Source: Kribbella voronezhensis (GTDB taxonomy: Bacteria; Actinomycetota; Actinomycetes; Propionibacteriales; Kribbellaceae). Taken from it: a stretch of 64,000 bases of DNA. Below are positions 55,119 to 63,926 of the stretch, piece after piece (the first letter of the stretch is position 1; the number at the start of each line of letters is the position of its first letter). Where the stretch lies: the NCBI RefSeq assembly GCF_004365175.1, contig NZ_SOCE01000001.1, positions 4,719,403-4,783,402 of the forward strand. Reading direction: 5' to 3'. The notes under the pieces were generated by a model that was not told where the DNA came from, did not search any database, and saw only the letters and a program-made list of their open reading frames with translations. The position numbers and the translations under genes are program-made.

Positions 55119-56191
55119 TGGAGATCTACGGGATCGACCACGTGGAGATGTACGTGGGCGACGCGAGGCAGGCGGCGTTCTACCTCGCCCACGCCTTCGG
55201 ACTGCAGGTGCACGGCCAAGGAGGACCGGAGACGGGACTGGCCGACCAGCGGTCGCTGCTGCTGCGGGAGAGCGCTGTGCAGATCGTGCTGACCTCGGGG
55301 CTGGCTGCCACCCACCCGGCTGCCGAGTACGTGCAGCGACACGGTGACGGTGTCGCCGTGGTGGCGATGGAGGTCGACAACGCGGCCGTGGCCTACACGG
55401 AACTGCTGGCCCGCGGCGCTTCGTCCGTGTCGGAGCCGGCGACCTACACCGACGGCCAGGAGACCACGGTGGTGATCGCGGAGGTCGCGGGCTTCGGCGA
55501 CGTGATCCACCGGCTGGTGGAGCGGCACGGCCCGCGGCGGGAGTTCCTGCCCGGCGCCTTCCACATCAGCGAGCCGACCACCGGCCCGGACGAGAAGCTG
55601 TTCAGCGAGATCGACCACCTGGCCATCTGCGTGCCGGCCGGCCAGCTGAAGCCGACCACCGAGTTCTACGAGAAGGTCTTCGGGTTCCTGCCGATCTTCG
55701 AGGAGTACATCGAGGTGGCCGGGCAGGGGATGGAGTCGACCGTCGTCCAGAGCCCGTCGACGCACGTCACCTTCACGTTGATCGAGCCGGACGAGACGCG
55801 CCGGCCGGGGCAGATCAACGACTTCCTCACCTGGCACGCGGGCGCCGGCGTACAGCACATCGCCTTGCGGACCAGCGACATCGTCGAGGCCGTCGGCACA
55901 CTGGCCGGCCGCGGCGTCAACTTCCTGGCGTCCCCGGCCACGTACTACGAAGCGCTGCCGGGCCGCGTCGGCGAGGTCGAGACCCCGCTGGAAGACCTGC
56001 AGGAGCTGGGGATCCTGGTCGACAAGGACCACTGGGGCCAGCTGCTGCAGATCTTCACCGAGTCCATGCACGTCCGCCGGACGCTGTTCCTCGAGATCAT
56101 CGAGCGGCGCGGCGCGATGACGTTCGGCAGCGGCAACATCAAGGCCCTGTACGAGGCGAAGGAGCGCGAGCTCGCGGGGGTGGAGGCGTGA
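55115..56191 (+). CDS. 4-hydroxymandelate synthase / HPPD-like non-haem iron dioxygenase
   Basis: 358 residues (GTG 55115; ATG 55118 equally good). Two vicinal-oxygen-chelate halves; iron ligands His168 (EIDHLAICV), His248 (GVQHIALRT) and Glu327 (LFLEIIERR). VTFTLIEPDE where HPPD usually has a PLNEP-type sequence, PGQINDFL and the end FGSGNIKALYEAKERE resemble the HmaS enzymes of glycopeptide pathways (4-hydroxyphenylpyruvate to 4-hydroxymandelate). Placement in an acyl cluster is consistent with making an aromatic hydroxy acid. Substrate preference needs test; HPPD remains possible. Confidence 0.85.
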   Translation: MMEIYGIDHVEMYVGDARQAAFYLAHAFGLQVHGQGGPETGLADQRSLLLRESAVQIVLTSGLAATHPAAEYVQRHGDGVAVVAMEVDNAAVAYTELLARGASSVSEPATYTDGQETTVVIAEVAGFGDVIHRLVERHGPRREFLPGAFHISEPTTGPDEKLFSEIDHLAICVPAGQLKPTTEFYEKVFGFLPIFEEYIEVAGQGMESTVVQSPSTHVTFTLIEPDETRRPGQINDFLTWHAGAGVQHIALRTSDIVEAVGTLAGRGVNFLASPATYYEALPGRVGEVETPLEDLQELGILVDKDHWGQLLQIFTESMHVRRTLFLEIIERRGAMTFGSGNIKALYEAKERELAGVEA

Positions 56192-57096
56192 GTCTGCGTG
56201 AATTCACCCTCTCCGCAGAGGAGATCGAGCTGCTGCCGTCCGACGAGGATGTCGCCTTCTACGGCGAGCACGGGTGGTACCTGTCCAAGAAGCTGCTCAC
56301 CGACGACGAGACCGACGAGTTGGTGAACGCCAGCGAGCGGTACTACGCCGGCGAGCGGGACCGGACGCTCCCGGCCGCACCGCCGAAGCTCGCGTACTGG
56401 GACCCGTCCAAGGGCGATGTCCAGCGGCACAACGACTACGTGCACTACGAGCACGACGGGCTGGCGAAGATCCTGCGCAAGCCACTCATCGGGGCGGTGG
56501 CCGCGCGGCTGGCGCAGGTCGACGAGATCCGGGTCTTCCAGTCGACGCTGATCTACAAGCCGCCGGTCGCCGGTGAACCGTCGAACATCGTGCCCTGGCA
56601 CTTCGACAAGCACTACTGGTCGTCCTCGTCGTCGGAGCGGATGCTGACCGCGTTCATCCCGTTCCACGACTGCCCGCCCGAGATGGGCACGATCACGATG
56701 GTCGACGGCAGCCACCGGTGGAAGGAGATCGGCGCCAACGACACCGTCGTCCGGCACTTCGCCGAGCGGGACCGGACCGAGCTGGAGCAGATGCTCGCCG
56801 AGAACGCCGCCTACAACGGCGTCGACGTGGTCAAGGTTCCGATCACGATCCCGCGCGGGCACATCAACTTCCACCACTGCCGGACGTACCACGGCAGCGG
56901 CGCCAACGTCAGCGACCGGCCGCGCCGCGCGATCTCGCTGCACCTGCAGGACGGCGCGAACTCCTACCGGGAGTTCCCGCTGTCCGACGGATCCCTGGCG
57001 ACGTACAACCACGACGCCGTGGTCCGCCGGACCACCGACGGGCGGCCCGACTACGCCGACCCGGACTTCTGCCCGACGCTCTGGGCCCAGCGCTAA
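56188..57096 (+). CDS. phytanoyl-CoA-dioxygenase-family Fe(II)/2OG oxygenase
   Basis: 302 residues, GTG start overlapping (GTGA). The facial triad is visible: His138 and Asp140 in PWHFDKHYW, distal His235 in CRTYHGSGAN, and Arg in RPRRAISLHLQD to hold 2-oxoglutarate. Such enzymes hydroxylate, halogenate or desaturate at the alpha or beta carbon of carrier-bound or free acids. The KS/ACP context suggests a carrier-bound substrate; nothing in the sequence shows halide binding (Asp140 is present). Substrate unknown. Confidence 0.85.
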   Translation: MSLREFTLSAEEIELLPSDEDVAFYGEHGWYLSKKLLTDDETDELVNASERYYAGERDRTLPAAPPKLAYWDPSKGDVQRHNDYVHYEHDGLAKILRKPLIGAVAARLAQVDEIRVFQSTLIYKPPVAGEPSNIVPWHFDKHYWSSSSSERMLTAFIPFHDCPPEMGTITMVDGSHRWKEIGANDTVVRHFAERDRTELEQMLAENAAYNGVDVVKVPITIPRGHINFHHCRTYHGSGANVSDRPRRAISLHLQDGANSYREFPLSDGSLATYNHDAVVRRTTDGRPDYADPDFCPTLWAQR

Positions 57097-57109
57097 AAGG
57101 AGACAGCCA

Positions 57110-57910
57110 ATGTCACGTTACGACTGGGGTCAGACCCACCCGGGCATCGAACAACTGGAGAAGGCGGTCGGCGCGGCCCGCGACAAGGTCGTCCAGCACC
57201 CGCTCTACGCGAACCTGGACACGCACGAGTCGCTGGTCACCTTCATGGAGCACCACGTCTTCGCGGTGTGGGACTTCATGTCGCTGCTCAAGTCACTGCA
57301 GCGCGAGCTCACCTGCGTCACGGTGCCGTGGATCCCGACCGAGCACACCAGCAGCCGGCGGCTGATCAACGACATCGTGATGGTCGAGGAGAGCGACGAA
57401 CTCGCCACCGCCGACGGCAGGCCGGGCTTCATCAGCCACTTCGAGTTGTACGTGAACGGCATGCACGAGGCCGGTGCCGACTCGACCGCGATCGAGAAGC
57501 TGATCGACCTGCTGCGTCACGGCGGTTCGGTGGTCGAGTCGCTGCACGAGGCCGGCGTACCGAAGGCTTCGATCGACTTCGCGGCCACCACCTGGGACAT
57601 CATCGAGAACCACCCGGTGCACTGCCAGGCCGCGGCGTTCGCGTTCGGCCGCGAGGACCTGATCCCGGACATGTTCACCCAGGTGGTCGCGGTGAACGAG
57701 CGGTCGAAGAAGCTGAACACCTTCGTCGACTACCTGGAACGCCACATCGAGGTGGACGGCGAGTTCCACACCCCGATGGCGATGCAGATGGTCGCCGACC
57801 TGTGCGGTGACGACCAGGCCAAGTGGGACGCCTGCGCGGACACGATCAACACCGCACTGGCCGCCCGCGCCCGGCTCTGGGACTCGATCCTTGTCGCGAT
57901 CAAGGGCTGA
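57110..57910 (+). CDS. DUF3050 haem-oxygenase-fold protein, possible di-iron oxygenase
   Basis: 266 residues, AAAGGAGA upstream of the ATG. Entirely helical DUF3050: FMEHHVFAVWDFMSLLKSLQ with Glu47-His48-His49, VEESDE (93-97), SHFELYVNGMHE with His110, Glu112, His119 and Glu120, and YLERHIEVDGEFHTPM with Glu210, His212, Asp216 and His220. The His-x3-Asp-x3-His on the last core helix is the spacing seen in HDO di-iron enzymes such as UndA and SznF. DUF3050 members are described as haem-oxygenase-like; catalysis here is inferred. Thirteen bases after PhyH. Confidence 0.75.
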   Translation: MSRYDWGQTHPGIEQLEKAVGAARDKVVQHPLYANLDTHESLVTFMEHHVFAVWDFMSLLKSLQRELTCVTVPWIPTEHTSSRRLINDIVMVEESDELATADGRPGFISHFELYVNGMHEAGADSTAIEKLIDLLRHGGSVVESLHEAGVPKASIDFAATTWDIIENHPVHCQAAAFAFGREDLIPDMFTQVVAVNERSKKLNTFVDYLERHIEVDGEFHTPMAMQMVADLCGDDQAKWDACADTINTALAARARLWDSILVAIKG

Positions 57911-57913
57911 CTG

Positions 57914-58864
57914 ATGACGTCCGTCGACCTCTACCGGACCGTGCGGTTGATCCGCCGCTTCGAGGAACGCGCGATCGAGTTCGTCCGGTCCGGGGAGATC
58001 GTCGGCGGCATCCACCCCTACATCGGGGAGGAGGCCGTCGCGGCCGGCGTCTGCGCGGCGCTCCGGCCGGACGACCTGATCACCTCGACGCATCGCGGGC
58101 ACGGGCATGTGCTGGCCAAGGGCGTGAACCCGGCCCGGATGTTCGCCGAGTTGATGGGCCGCGAGTCCGGGCTGAACAAAGGCCGCGGCGGCTCGATGCA
58201 CGCGGCCGACTTCGGGCTGGGCATCCTCGGCGCCAATGCGATCGTCGGGGCGGCCGGTTCGATCGCGACCGGTGCCGCCTGGGCGCACCGGCGCCGGGGA
58301 CGCGACGTCGTCGCGGTCAGCTTCTTCGGCGACGGCGCGATGAACGAGGGGATGTTGCTGGAGGCATTCAACCTGGCCGCGCTCTGGCACGTCCCGGTGC
58401 TGTTCGTCTGCGAGAACAACGGCTACGCCACCACGATGCCGGTGGCGGGTGCGGTGGCGGGAAGCATCACCGGCCGGGCCAGGGCGTTCGGGATCCCGGC
58501 CTTCACGATCGACGGCCAGGACCCGGAGAAGGTGCTGGCGGCAACGACTGCCGCGGTCCAGCGGGCCCGGGCCGGCAAGGGACCGACGTTCCTCGAATGC
58601 CTGACGCACCGGCTCGACGCACACCACACGTTCGAGCACCGGGCGCGGCTCAGCTACCGCTCGGCCGAAGAACTCTCCGCTGGGTGGTCGCGGGACCCAG
58701 TGGAGATCCAGGGCGCTCGACTCGCTGCCGAAGATCGGGCAGCAGTCGATGCCGAGGTCGAGGCCCTGCTCGACGCGGCGGCCGGGATCGCTTTGGGCAG
58801 TGCCCATCCCGACCCGGCTGCCGCTCTTGAGTACCTCTACGCCAGTCCCGAGGTGATGCGCTGA
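57914..58864 (+). CDS. 2-oxoacid dehydrogenase E1 component, alpha subunit
   Basis: 316 residues. TPP motif GDG (140-142) to ENN (167-169) with ~26 residues between, as GDGAMNEGMLLEAFNLAALWHVPVLFVCENN would be read in pieces; RGGSMH near 92-96 is the conserved loop, and THRGHGH the channel to the active site. Truncated relative to mitochondrial E1alpha, normal for bacterial two-subunit E1. With the beta subunit next it should decarboxylate a 2-oxo acid; no E2 or E3 gene is seen in the cluster. Confidence 0.9.
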   Translation: MTSVDLYRTVRLIRRFEERAIEFVRSGEIVGGIHPYIGEEAVAAGVCAALRPDDLITSTHRGHGHVLAKGVNPARMFAELMGRESGLNKGRGGSMHAADFGLGILGANAIVGAAGSIATGAAWAHRRRGRDVVAVSFFGDGAMNEGMLLEAFNLAALWHVPVLFVCENNGYATTMPVAGAVAGSITGRARAFGIPAFTIDGQDPEKVLAATTAAVQRARAGKGPTFLECLTHRLDAHHTFEHRARLSYRSAEELSAGWSRDPVEIQGARLAAEDRAAVDAEVEALLDAAAGIALGSAHPDPAAALEYLYASPEVMR

Positions 58865-59847
58865 TGCCCAAACTGTCCTATTTGAAGGCGCTGAACCGCG
58901 CGCTCGGGGACGAGATGGCGGCCGACTCCGATGTCTTCGTGCTCGGCGAAGACATCAGGGTGGCCGCCTCGAACCTGACCGCCGGGCTGTTCGACCGGTT
59001 CGGGCCCGAGCGGGTGCTGGACACCCCGCTGTCGGAGCAGGCCTTCACCAACTTCGCCACCGGAGCGGCGCTGGCCGGGATGCGGCCGGTGATCGAGTTC
59101 CAGATCCCGTCGCTGCTGTTCCTGGTGTTCGAGCAGATCGCGAACCAGGCACACAAGTTCTCGTTGATGACCGGCGGCCAGTGCAAGGTGCCGGTCACGT
59201 ACGTCGTCCCGGGGTCGGGCTCGCGGACCGGGTGGGCCGGGCAGCATTCGGACCACCCGTACAGCCTGTTCGCTCATGTCGGGGTGAAGACGGTGGTGCC
59301 GGCGACTCCGGCGGATGCCTACGGGTTGCTGTTGTCGGCGATCCGCGACGACGACCCGGTGGTGGTGTTCGCTCCCTCGGGGGCCCTGGGTGTCCGCGAA
59401 GATGTCGACTTCTCGACTCTGGCGCCGGTGCCGCTCGGCGTCGGCCGGATCGCGCGCAGTGGCAGCGATGTGACGGTTGTTGCCCTCGGCCACCTGGTGC
59501 AGGACGCCTTGGCGGTGGCCGACGAGCTTGCTGGTGAGGGCGTCTCGGTCGAGGTCTTCGATCCGCGCACGGTGTATCCGCTCGACGTCGAGGGCCTGGC
59601 CGCTTCGGTGGCGAGGACTCGCCGGCTGGTGGTGATCGACGACTCGAACCGGACCAGCGGGTTCGGCGCCGAAGTACTGGCGGTCGCGGCCGAACGGTTC
59701 GACCTCGCGGCGCCACCACGCCGGGTCACCCGGCCGGACGGCGCGGTCCTGCCGTTCGCGCTCGCCCTGGACCGAGCGGTCCAGCCTGGACGGGATCAGC
59801 TGCTCGCAGCGGTCCGCGGCGTACTGACTAGTGGGGGACATCGATGA
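58864..59847 (+). CDS. 2-oxoacid dehydrogenase E1 component, beta subunit
   Basis: 327 residues. Typical DTPLSEQAFTNFATGAALAG, with the catalytic Glu of DTPLSE, IEFQIPSLLFLVFEQIANQA, GWAGQHSDHPYSL (with His) and the C-terminal EVFDPRTVYPLDVEGL. One-base overlap with the alpha subunit and a four-base overlap with the first ATP-grasp gene (ATGA). The pair resembles the E1 of branched or aryl 2-oxoacid dehydrogenases used for unusual starter units. Confidence 0.9.
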   Translation: MPKLSYLKALNRALGDEMAADSDVFVLGEDIRVAASNLTAGLFDRFGPERVLDTPLSEQAFTNFATGAALAGMRPVIEFQIPSLLFLVFEQIANQAHKFSLMTGGQCKVPVTYVVPGSGSRTGWAGQHSDHPYSLFAHVGVKTVVPATPADAYGLLLSAIRDDDPVVVFAPSGALGVREDVDFSTLAPVPLGVGRIARSGSDVTVVALGHLVQDALAVADELAGEGVSVEVFDPRTVYPLDVEGLAASVARTRRLVVIDDSNRTSGFGAEVLAVAAERFDLAAPPRRVTRPDGAVLPFALALDRAVQPGRDQLLAAVRGVLTSGGHR

Positions 59848-61190
59848 CGGAACGACCAGCCGTGCGCGAACTGTGGCCGGAGCTCCCGGAGCACGTGCGC
59901 GAACGGTTCCTTGCCTACGGCCACAAGTACTGGTCCCAGGTGTACGAGGACGTGGCGCTGCAGAACCAGGACTGGATCCCGCTGCGCTCACCGGTCGCCA
60001 CCCACGCGGCGTACGCGGAGATGAACCGGGTGACCGAGGCGGTCTCCCGGCTCGTGCTCGAAGCATGCCGGCGCCGGGCCCGTACGGCGGGAGAGTTGCG
60101 CCGCGTACTCGGCGTACCGGAAGGCCGGATCCAGTTGCTCGACGAGAGCGAGCCGCTGACCGGGCGGCTGATCAACGCGATCCGGTCCGACCTGCTGCTC
60201 GAACGGGGCGTACCGCGGATGGTCGAGTGCAACGTGGAGAGCGCGCTCGGCGGGGTGCTCGACGCCGACGGCGTGATCAAGCGGTGGATGGATGTGTACG
60301 TCGACGAGCCGCTGTTCACCGGAATGGGTGCGGCCGCGCCTCCGTCCGCCGTGGACGCCCGGTTCGACGCGATCCGGGCCGACGTGGGGCCGGGGAAGAC
60401 CACGGCGATGCTGTTCACCGCCGGTGGCGGCTATCCCGGGGCGGATCGGCCCAACTACATGATCAACCGGCTGATGCCGTTCGCGGACCGTGGTCGCGAG
60501 CTGGGGGTCGACCTGATCGTCTACCCGGTCGAGTGGGTGGAGCTGGACGACCAGAACCGGCTCAAGGCGGGCGATCGGGTTCTGGATGCCGTCTGGCGGA
60601 TGTTCGTCCCGCCGTTCGTCAACGACAGTCCCGGGATGGAGGCGGTCCGGACCGCGAACGCGGCCGGCACCTTCCAGATGTACCTGCCGACGGCGGTCTG
60701 GCTGCTCAGCAACAAGACGATCTTCGCCTGGCTCTGGGAGGACCTGGACCAGCTGACCGAGGAGGACGCCGAGGTGGTCCGGGCGACCATCCCGCGGACG
60801 TGGGTCTACGGTCCCGAGCTGCGGCAGCGCACGATCGACGAGCGGGAACGGCTGGTCTTCAAGCCGACCGACGACTACGGCGGCCACGGTGTCTTCATCG
60901 GTCCGCTCACCTCGCCGGAGGACTGGCAGACCGCGCTGGACACGGCGGACGGGCCGCACATCATCCAGGAGCTGATCGAGGCCGATCCGCTGACCATGCA
61001 GTTCCTCGAGCCCGAGACCGGCGACGTCGTCGAGGCCGAGGTCTCGTACTGCGTGTCGACCTATCTGTTCGACCGCATCCCGGCCGGTGTCTTCAGCCGG
61101 TTCTCGCCGCCTGGTGCCGGTGGCGTGGTGAACCTGACCCAGGGCGCGCTCACCGGCGGCCTACTGCTCGTGAACGACTTGGAGGCCTGA
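59844..61190 (+). CDS. circularly-permuted-type ATP-grasp ligase 1
   Basis: 448 residues. Features of the glutathionylspermidine-synthase-like ATP-grasp group: Glu128-x-Asn130 in MVECN (Mg ligand position), Asn290-Lys291 in WLLSNKTIFAWLW, and the ATP-lysine Lys340 in VFKPTDDYGGHGVFIG. These enzymes join a carboxyl to an amine through an acyl phosphate. It shows the same layout as the next two genes but is the most divergent. Starts in the E1beta stop and ends one base before the next ATG. Confidence 0.78.
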   Translation: MTERPAVRELWPELPEHVRERFLAYGHKYWSQVYEDVALQNQDWIPLRSPVATHAAYAEMNRVTEAVSRLVLEACRRRARTAGELRRVLGVPEGRIQLLDESEPLTGRLINAIRSDLLLERGVPRMVECNVESALGGVLDADGVIKRWMDVYVDEPLFTGMGAAAPPSAVDARFDAIRADVGPGKTTAMLFTAGGGYPGADRPNYMINRLMPFADRGRELGVDLIVYPVEWVELDDQNRLKAGDRVLDAVWRMFVPPFVNDSPGMEAVRTANAAGTFQMYLPTAVWLLSNKTIFAWLWEDLDQLTEEDAEVVRATIPRTWVYGPELRQRTIDERERLVFKPTDDYGGHGVFIGPLTSPEDWQTALDTADGPHIIQELIEADPLTMQFLEPETGDVVEAEVSYCVSTYLFDRIPAGVFSRFSPPGAGGVVNLTQGALTGGLLLVNDLEA

Positions 61191-61191
61191 G

Positions 61192-62565
61192 ATGACGACC
61201 CCCGACCTGACTTTCGACTGGCTGCAGACACCCTTCGACCACTGGGAGCAGTTGCCACAGGCAACAAAGGATGAGGTGCTGGCGGCCGGCGCGGAGGACT
61301 GGAGCAAGGTCTTCGCCGGCGTACTGACCTTCAACAAGTCCTGGCGACCGCTTCGCCCGGTGCTGATCGAGCAGGCCAAGTACGACGAGTTGGCGCGGGT
61401 GATGGACCGGCTGCTCCAGCTGATCCTGGAGACCGCGATGCGGCGGGCGACGACGGCTGGTCAGCTGCGCAAGCTGCTCGGTACGCCGGACGGCCTGATC
61501 GAGTACCTGGACGACGAGGAGGTGCTCGACGAGCACCTGATCCAGTCCGGCCGCCCCGACGTCCTGGTCTGCGACGGCGTACCGAAGTTCGTCGAGTTCA
61601 ACATCGGCAGCGAGGTCGGGTGCGTGTGGGACACGGAGAAGGTGTCCACCCGGTTCCTGGAGATGTTCACCAGCCGCGGGCTGGAGCGTTCGGTGCCGGT
61701 GCAGGCACCACCGTCGCCGATCGACGGCCGGTACCGCGCGATGATGAAGTACCTGGACCTGAAGCCGGGGGACCGGCTCACGATGGTGATGCGGACCGAC
61801 GGCGAGTACCCGGGCAACGACGACATCCCCGCGCTGGTGCGGATGCTCGATCCGTTCGTCGAGCGCGGTCAGGCGCTCGGCATCGACATGGACTGCGTGC
61901 CGATCCAGTGGCTCTCGATGGATTCCGAGGGCCGGCTCAACCACGACGGGCGGCCGGTGGAGTCGGTCTTCCGGCTCTACGTCTGCACCGACATGCCGCA
62001 GAACCCTGGCCAGGCTGCGCTCAAGGCCGCGGTGAAGGCCGGTACGTCGAAGATCTTCACCTCGTCGGCCGGCTGGCTGCTGGCGAACAAGCTGCTGCTG
62101 ACGTGGCTGTGGAGCGACCTCGACCAGCTCGCCGCGGAAGATCAGGAGCTGGTACGCCGGCACGTCCCGTGGAGCCGCATGCTGACGGCCGACCTGGTCG
62201 ACGACGCCCTTGCCAGGCAGGCCGAACTGGTGCTCAAGCCTGCCGACGAGTACGGCGGCTCGGGGGTCCTGGTGGGCCACGAGACCGACCCGGACGAATG
62301 GCGAGCAGGCCTCGCCGAAGGCGTTCGGCGTGGCGACTTCCTGCTCCAGGACTACGTCCGGCCGGATCGCCTGACGATGGACTTCACCAACCTGGAGACC
62401 GGTGAGCAGCTGCGGACCGACGTGCCGTACTCGGTCGGGCCGTACACGTTCGGACGGCAGTCCTTCGGGTGCTTCCTCCGCGTCGGGTCGCACGAGCACG
62501 GCGAAGTACTGAATCTGAAGCGGGCCGTCCATGTCACTGGGCCGCTGCTGGTGTCGCCGCGATGA
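61192..62565 (+). CDS. circularly-permuted-type ATP-grasp ligase 2
   Basis: 457 residues. KFVEFNIGSEVG (Glu135, Asn137), MRTDGEYPGND, the ANKLLLTWLWSDLDQL block and ELVLKPADEYGGSGVLVGHE. The three Lys/Glu/Asn/Arg positions of a working ATP-grasp appear complete. Closer to ligase 3 than to ligase 1 (e.g. FVEFNxGSxVG in both). Each probably adds one amine unit or makes one amide bond. Overlaps ligase 3 by four bases. Confidence 0.78.
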   Translation: MTTPDLTFDWLQTPFDHWEQLPQATKDEVLAAGAEDWSKVFAGVLTFNKSWRPLRPVLIEQAKYDELARVMDRLLQLILETAMRRATTAGQLRKLLGTPDGLIEYLDDEEVLDEHLIQSGRPDVLVCDGVPKFVEFNIGSEVGCVWDTEKVSTRFLEMFTSRGLERSVPVQAPPSPIDGRYRAMMKYLDLKPGDRLTMVMRTDGEYPGNDDIPALVRMLDPFVERGQALGIDMDCVPIQWLSMDSEGRLNHDGRPVESVFRLYVCTDMPQNPGQAALKAAVKAGTSKIFTSSAGWLLANKLLLTWLWSDLDQLAAEDQELVRRHVPWSRMLTADLVDDALARQAELVLKPADEYGGSGVLVGHETDPDEWRAGLAEGVRRGDFLLQDYVRPDRLTMDFTNLETGEQLRTDVPYSVGPYTFGRQSFGCFLRVGSHEHGEVLNLKRAVHVTGPLLVSPR

Positions 62566-63926
62566 CAGCGTTCGACTGGGCCGACCGGCCCGGTTTCGAT
62601 GCCTGGGGCAACTTGGCGGACGGCCTGCGAGCCGACATCCTGGCGGCCGGTGGGACGGGGTGGCAGGACGTCTTCCACGAGATCGCCACCTACAACGAGA
62701 CCTGGCGCCCATTGCGGCCGGTTCTGATGGACAAGGCGTGGCTGGAAGAGCTTTACGCGCTGAGCGACCGGATGCTGCAATTGCTGTTCGACTGCTGCCG
62801 CCGCCGGGCCAGTACGGCGGGGGAGCTGCGGAAACTGCTCGGGATCCCGGATGGCCGGGTCGAGTTCCTCGACGACTCCGAGCCGCTCGGCGAGCACCTG
62901 CTGATGTCGGGCCGCCCGGACATCCTGCTCACCGACGGCGTACCGAAGTTCGTGGAGTTCAACGTCGGCAGCGATGTCGGCAGCGTCTGGGACTCCGAGA
63001 AGGTCTCGGCCCGCTTCCTCGATCTCTTCCGTACGACGGGGTTGGCGGACCGGCTTCCGGTGGAGGCGCCGCTGTCGGCGGTCGACCGGCGTTACGCCGC
63101 GATCCGCGAGACGCTCGGGTTGCCCGCCGGCGCCCGGCTGACGATGGTGTTCCGGACGGATGGCGAGTATCCGGAGTCGCACGATCCGGAGAAGCTGGTC
63201 GAGTTGCTGCAGCCGTTCGTCGTACGGGGGCGTGAGAACGGCTACGACATGGACGTGCAGCCGGTCGACTGGCTGACGCTGGGGTCCGATGACCAGTTGA
63301 TCGGCCGGGGGCGCCGGGTCGAGGCGATCCTTCGGCTGTTCGTGTGTTCGGAGATGTCGCCGACCGTCGGCTTGCGGGCGATCAAGGACGCCTTGCAGGC
63401 CGGGACGGCGTCGTTGTTCACCTCTGCCGCGTCGTGGTTGATCAGCAACAAGTTGGTGTTCGCGTGGTTGTGGGAGGACGCGGCTGAGCTTCCTCCTGAG
63501 GATGCTGCCTTGGTTCGTGCGCACCTGCCGCGGACGCGGATGCTGACCTCCGCGCTGGTGCCGTCCGTCCTGGCTGAGCGGGAGCAGTTGGTGCTCAAGC
63601 CCGCGGACGAGTTCGGTGGCTCGGGAGTTGTGGTCGGGCGGGAGGCGTCGCCGGAAGAGTGGACGGCGTTGGTTTCGGAGGGCGTCACTGAAGGGCTGCA
63701 CCTGGTGCAGGACTACACGCGTCCGGACCGGATGACGATGGACTTCGTGCACCTGGAGTCCGGGGTGCACGAGGAGGCCCAGGTCCCGTTCTCGATCGGG
63801 CCGTACACCTTCGGCCGGCAGGGAGCCGGTTGCTACGTCCGAATCGGGAGCCAGGGCGAAGGTGAGGTCCTGAACCTCAAGCGCAACGTGCACGTCACCG
63901 GCTCGCTGCTGCTCGGTGACGCGTGA
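62562..63926 (+). CDS. circularly-permuted-type ATP-grasp ligase 3
   Basis: 454 residues from ATG 62562, in the ATGA overlap. KFVEFNVGSDVGSVWD, FRTDGEYPESHD, ISNKLVFAWLWEDA and VLKPADEFGGSGVVVGRE follow ligase 2 almost word for word, with the same YTFGRQ-x-GC C-terminal block, so the two arose by duplication. The next gene starts within its stop codon. Confidence 0.78.
   Translation: MTAFDWADRPGFDAWGNLADGLRADILAAGGTGWQDVFHEIATYNETWRPLRPVLMDKAWLEELYALSDRMLQLLFDCCRRRASTAGELRKLLGIPDGRVEFLDDSEPLGEHLLMSGRPDILLTDGVPKFVEFNVGSDVGSVWDSEKVSARFLDLFRTTGLADRLPVEAPLSAVDRRYAAIRETLGLPAGARLTMVFRTDGEYPESHDPEKLVELLQPFVVRGRENGYDMDVQPVDWLTLGSDDQLIGRGRRVEAILRLFVCSEMSPTVGLRAIKDALQAGTASLFTSAASWLISNKLVFAWLWEDAAELPPEDAALVRAHLPRTRMLTSALVPSVLAEREQLVLKPADEFGGSGVVVGREASPEEWTALVSEGVTEGLHLVQDYTRPDRMTMDFVHLESGVHEEAQVPFSIGPYTFGRQGAGCYVRIGSQGEGEVLNLKRNVHVTGSLLLGDA

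Noticed and set aside
56188..57096. PhyH-like protein as a non-haem halogenase.
   Set aside because: Halogenases of this type replace the Asp/Glu ligand by Ala or Gly; here the HxD Asp140 is present.
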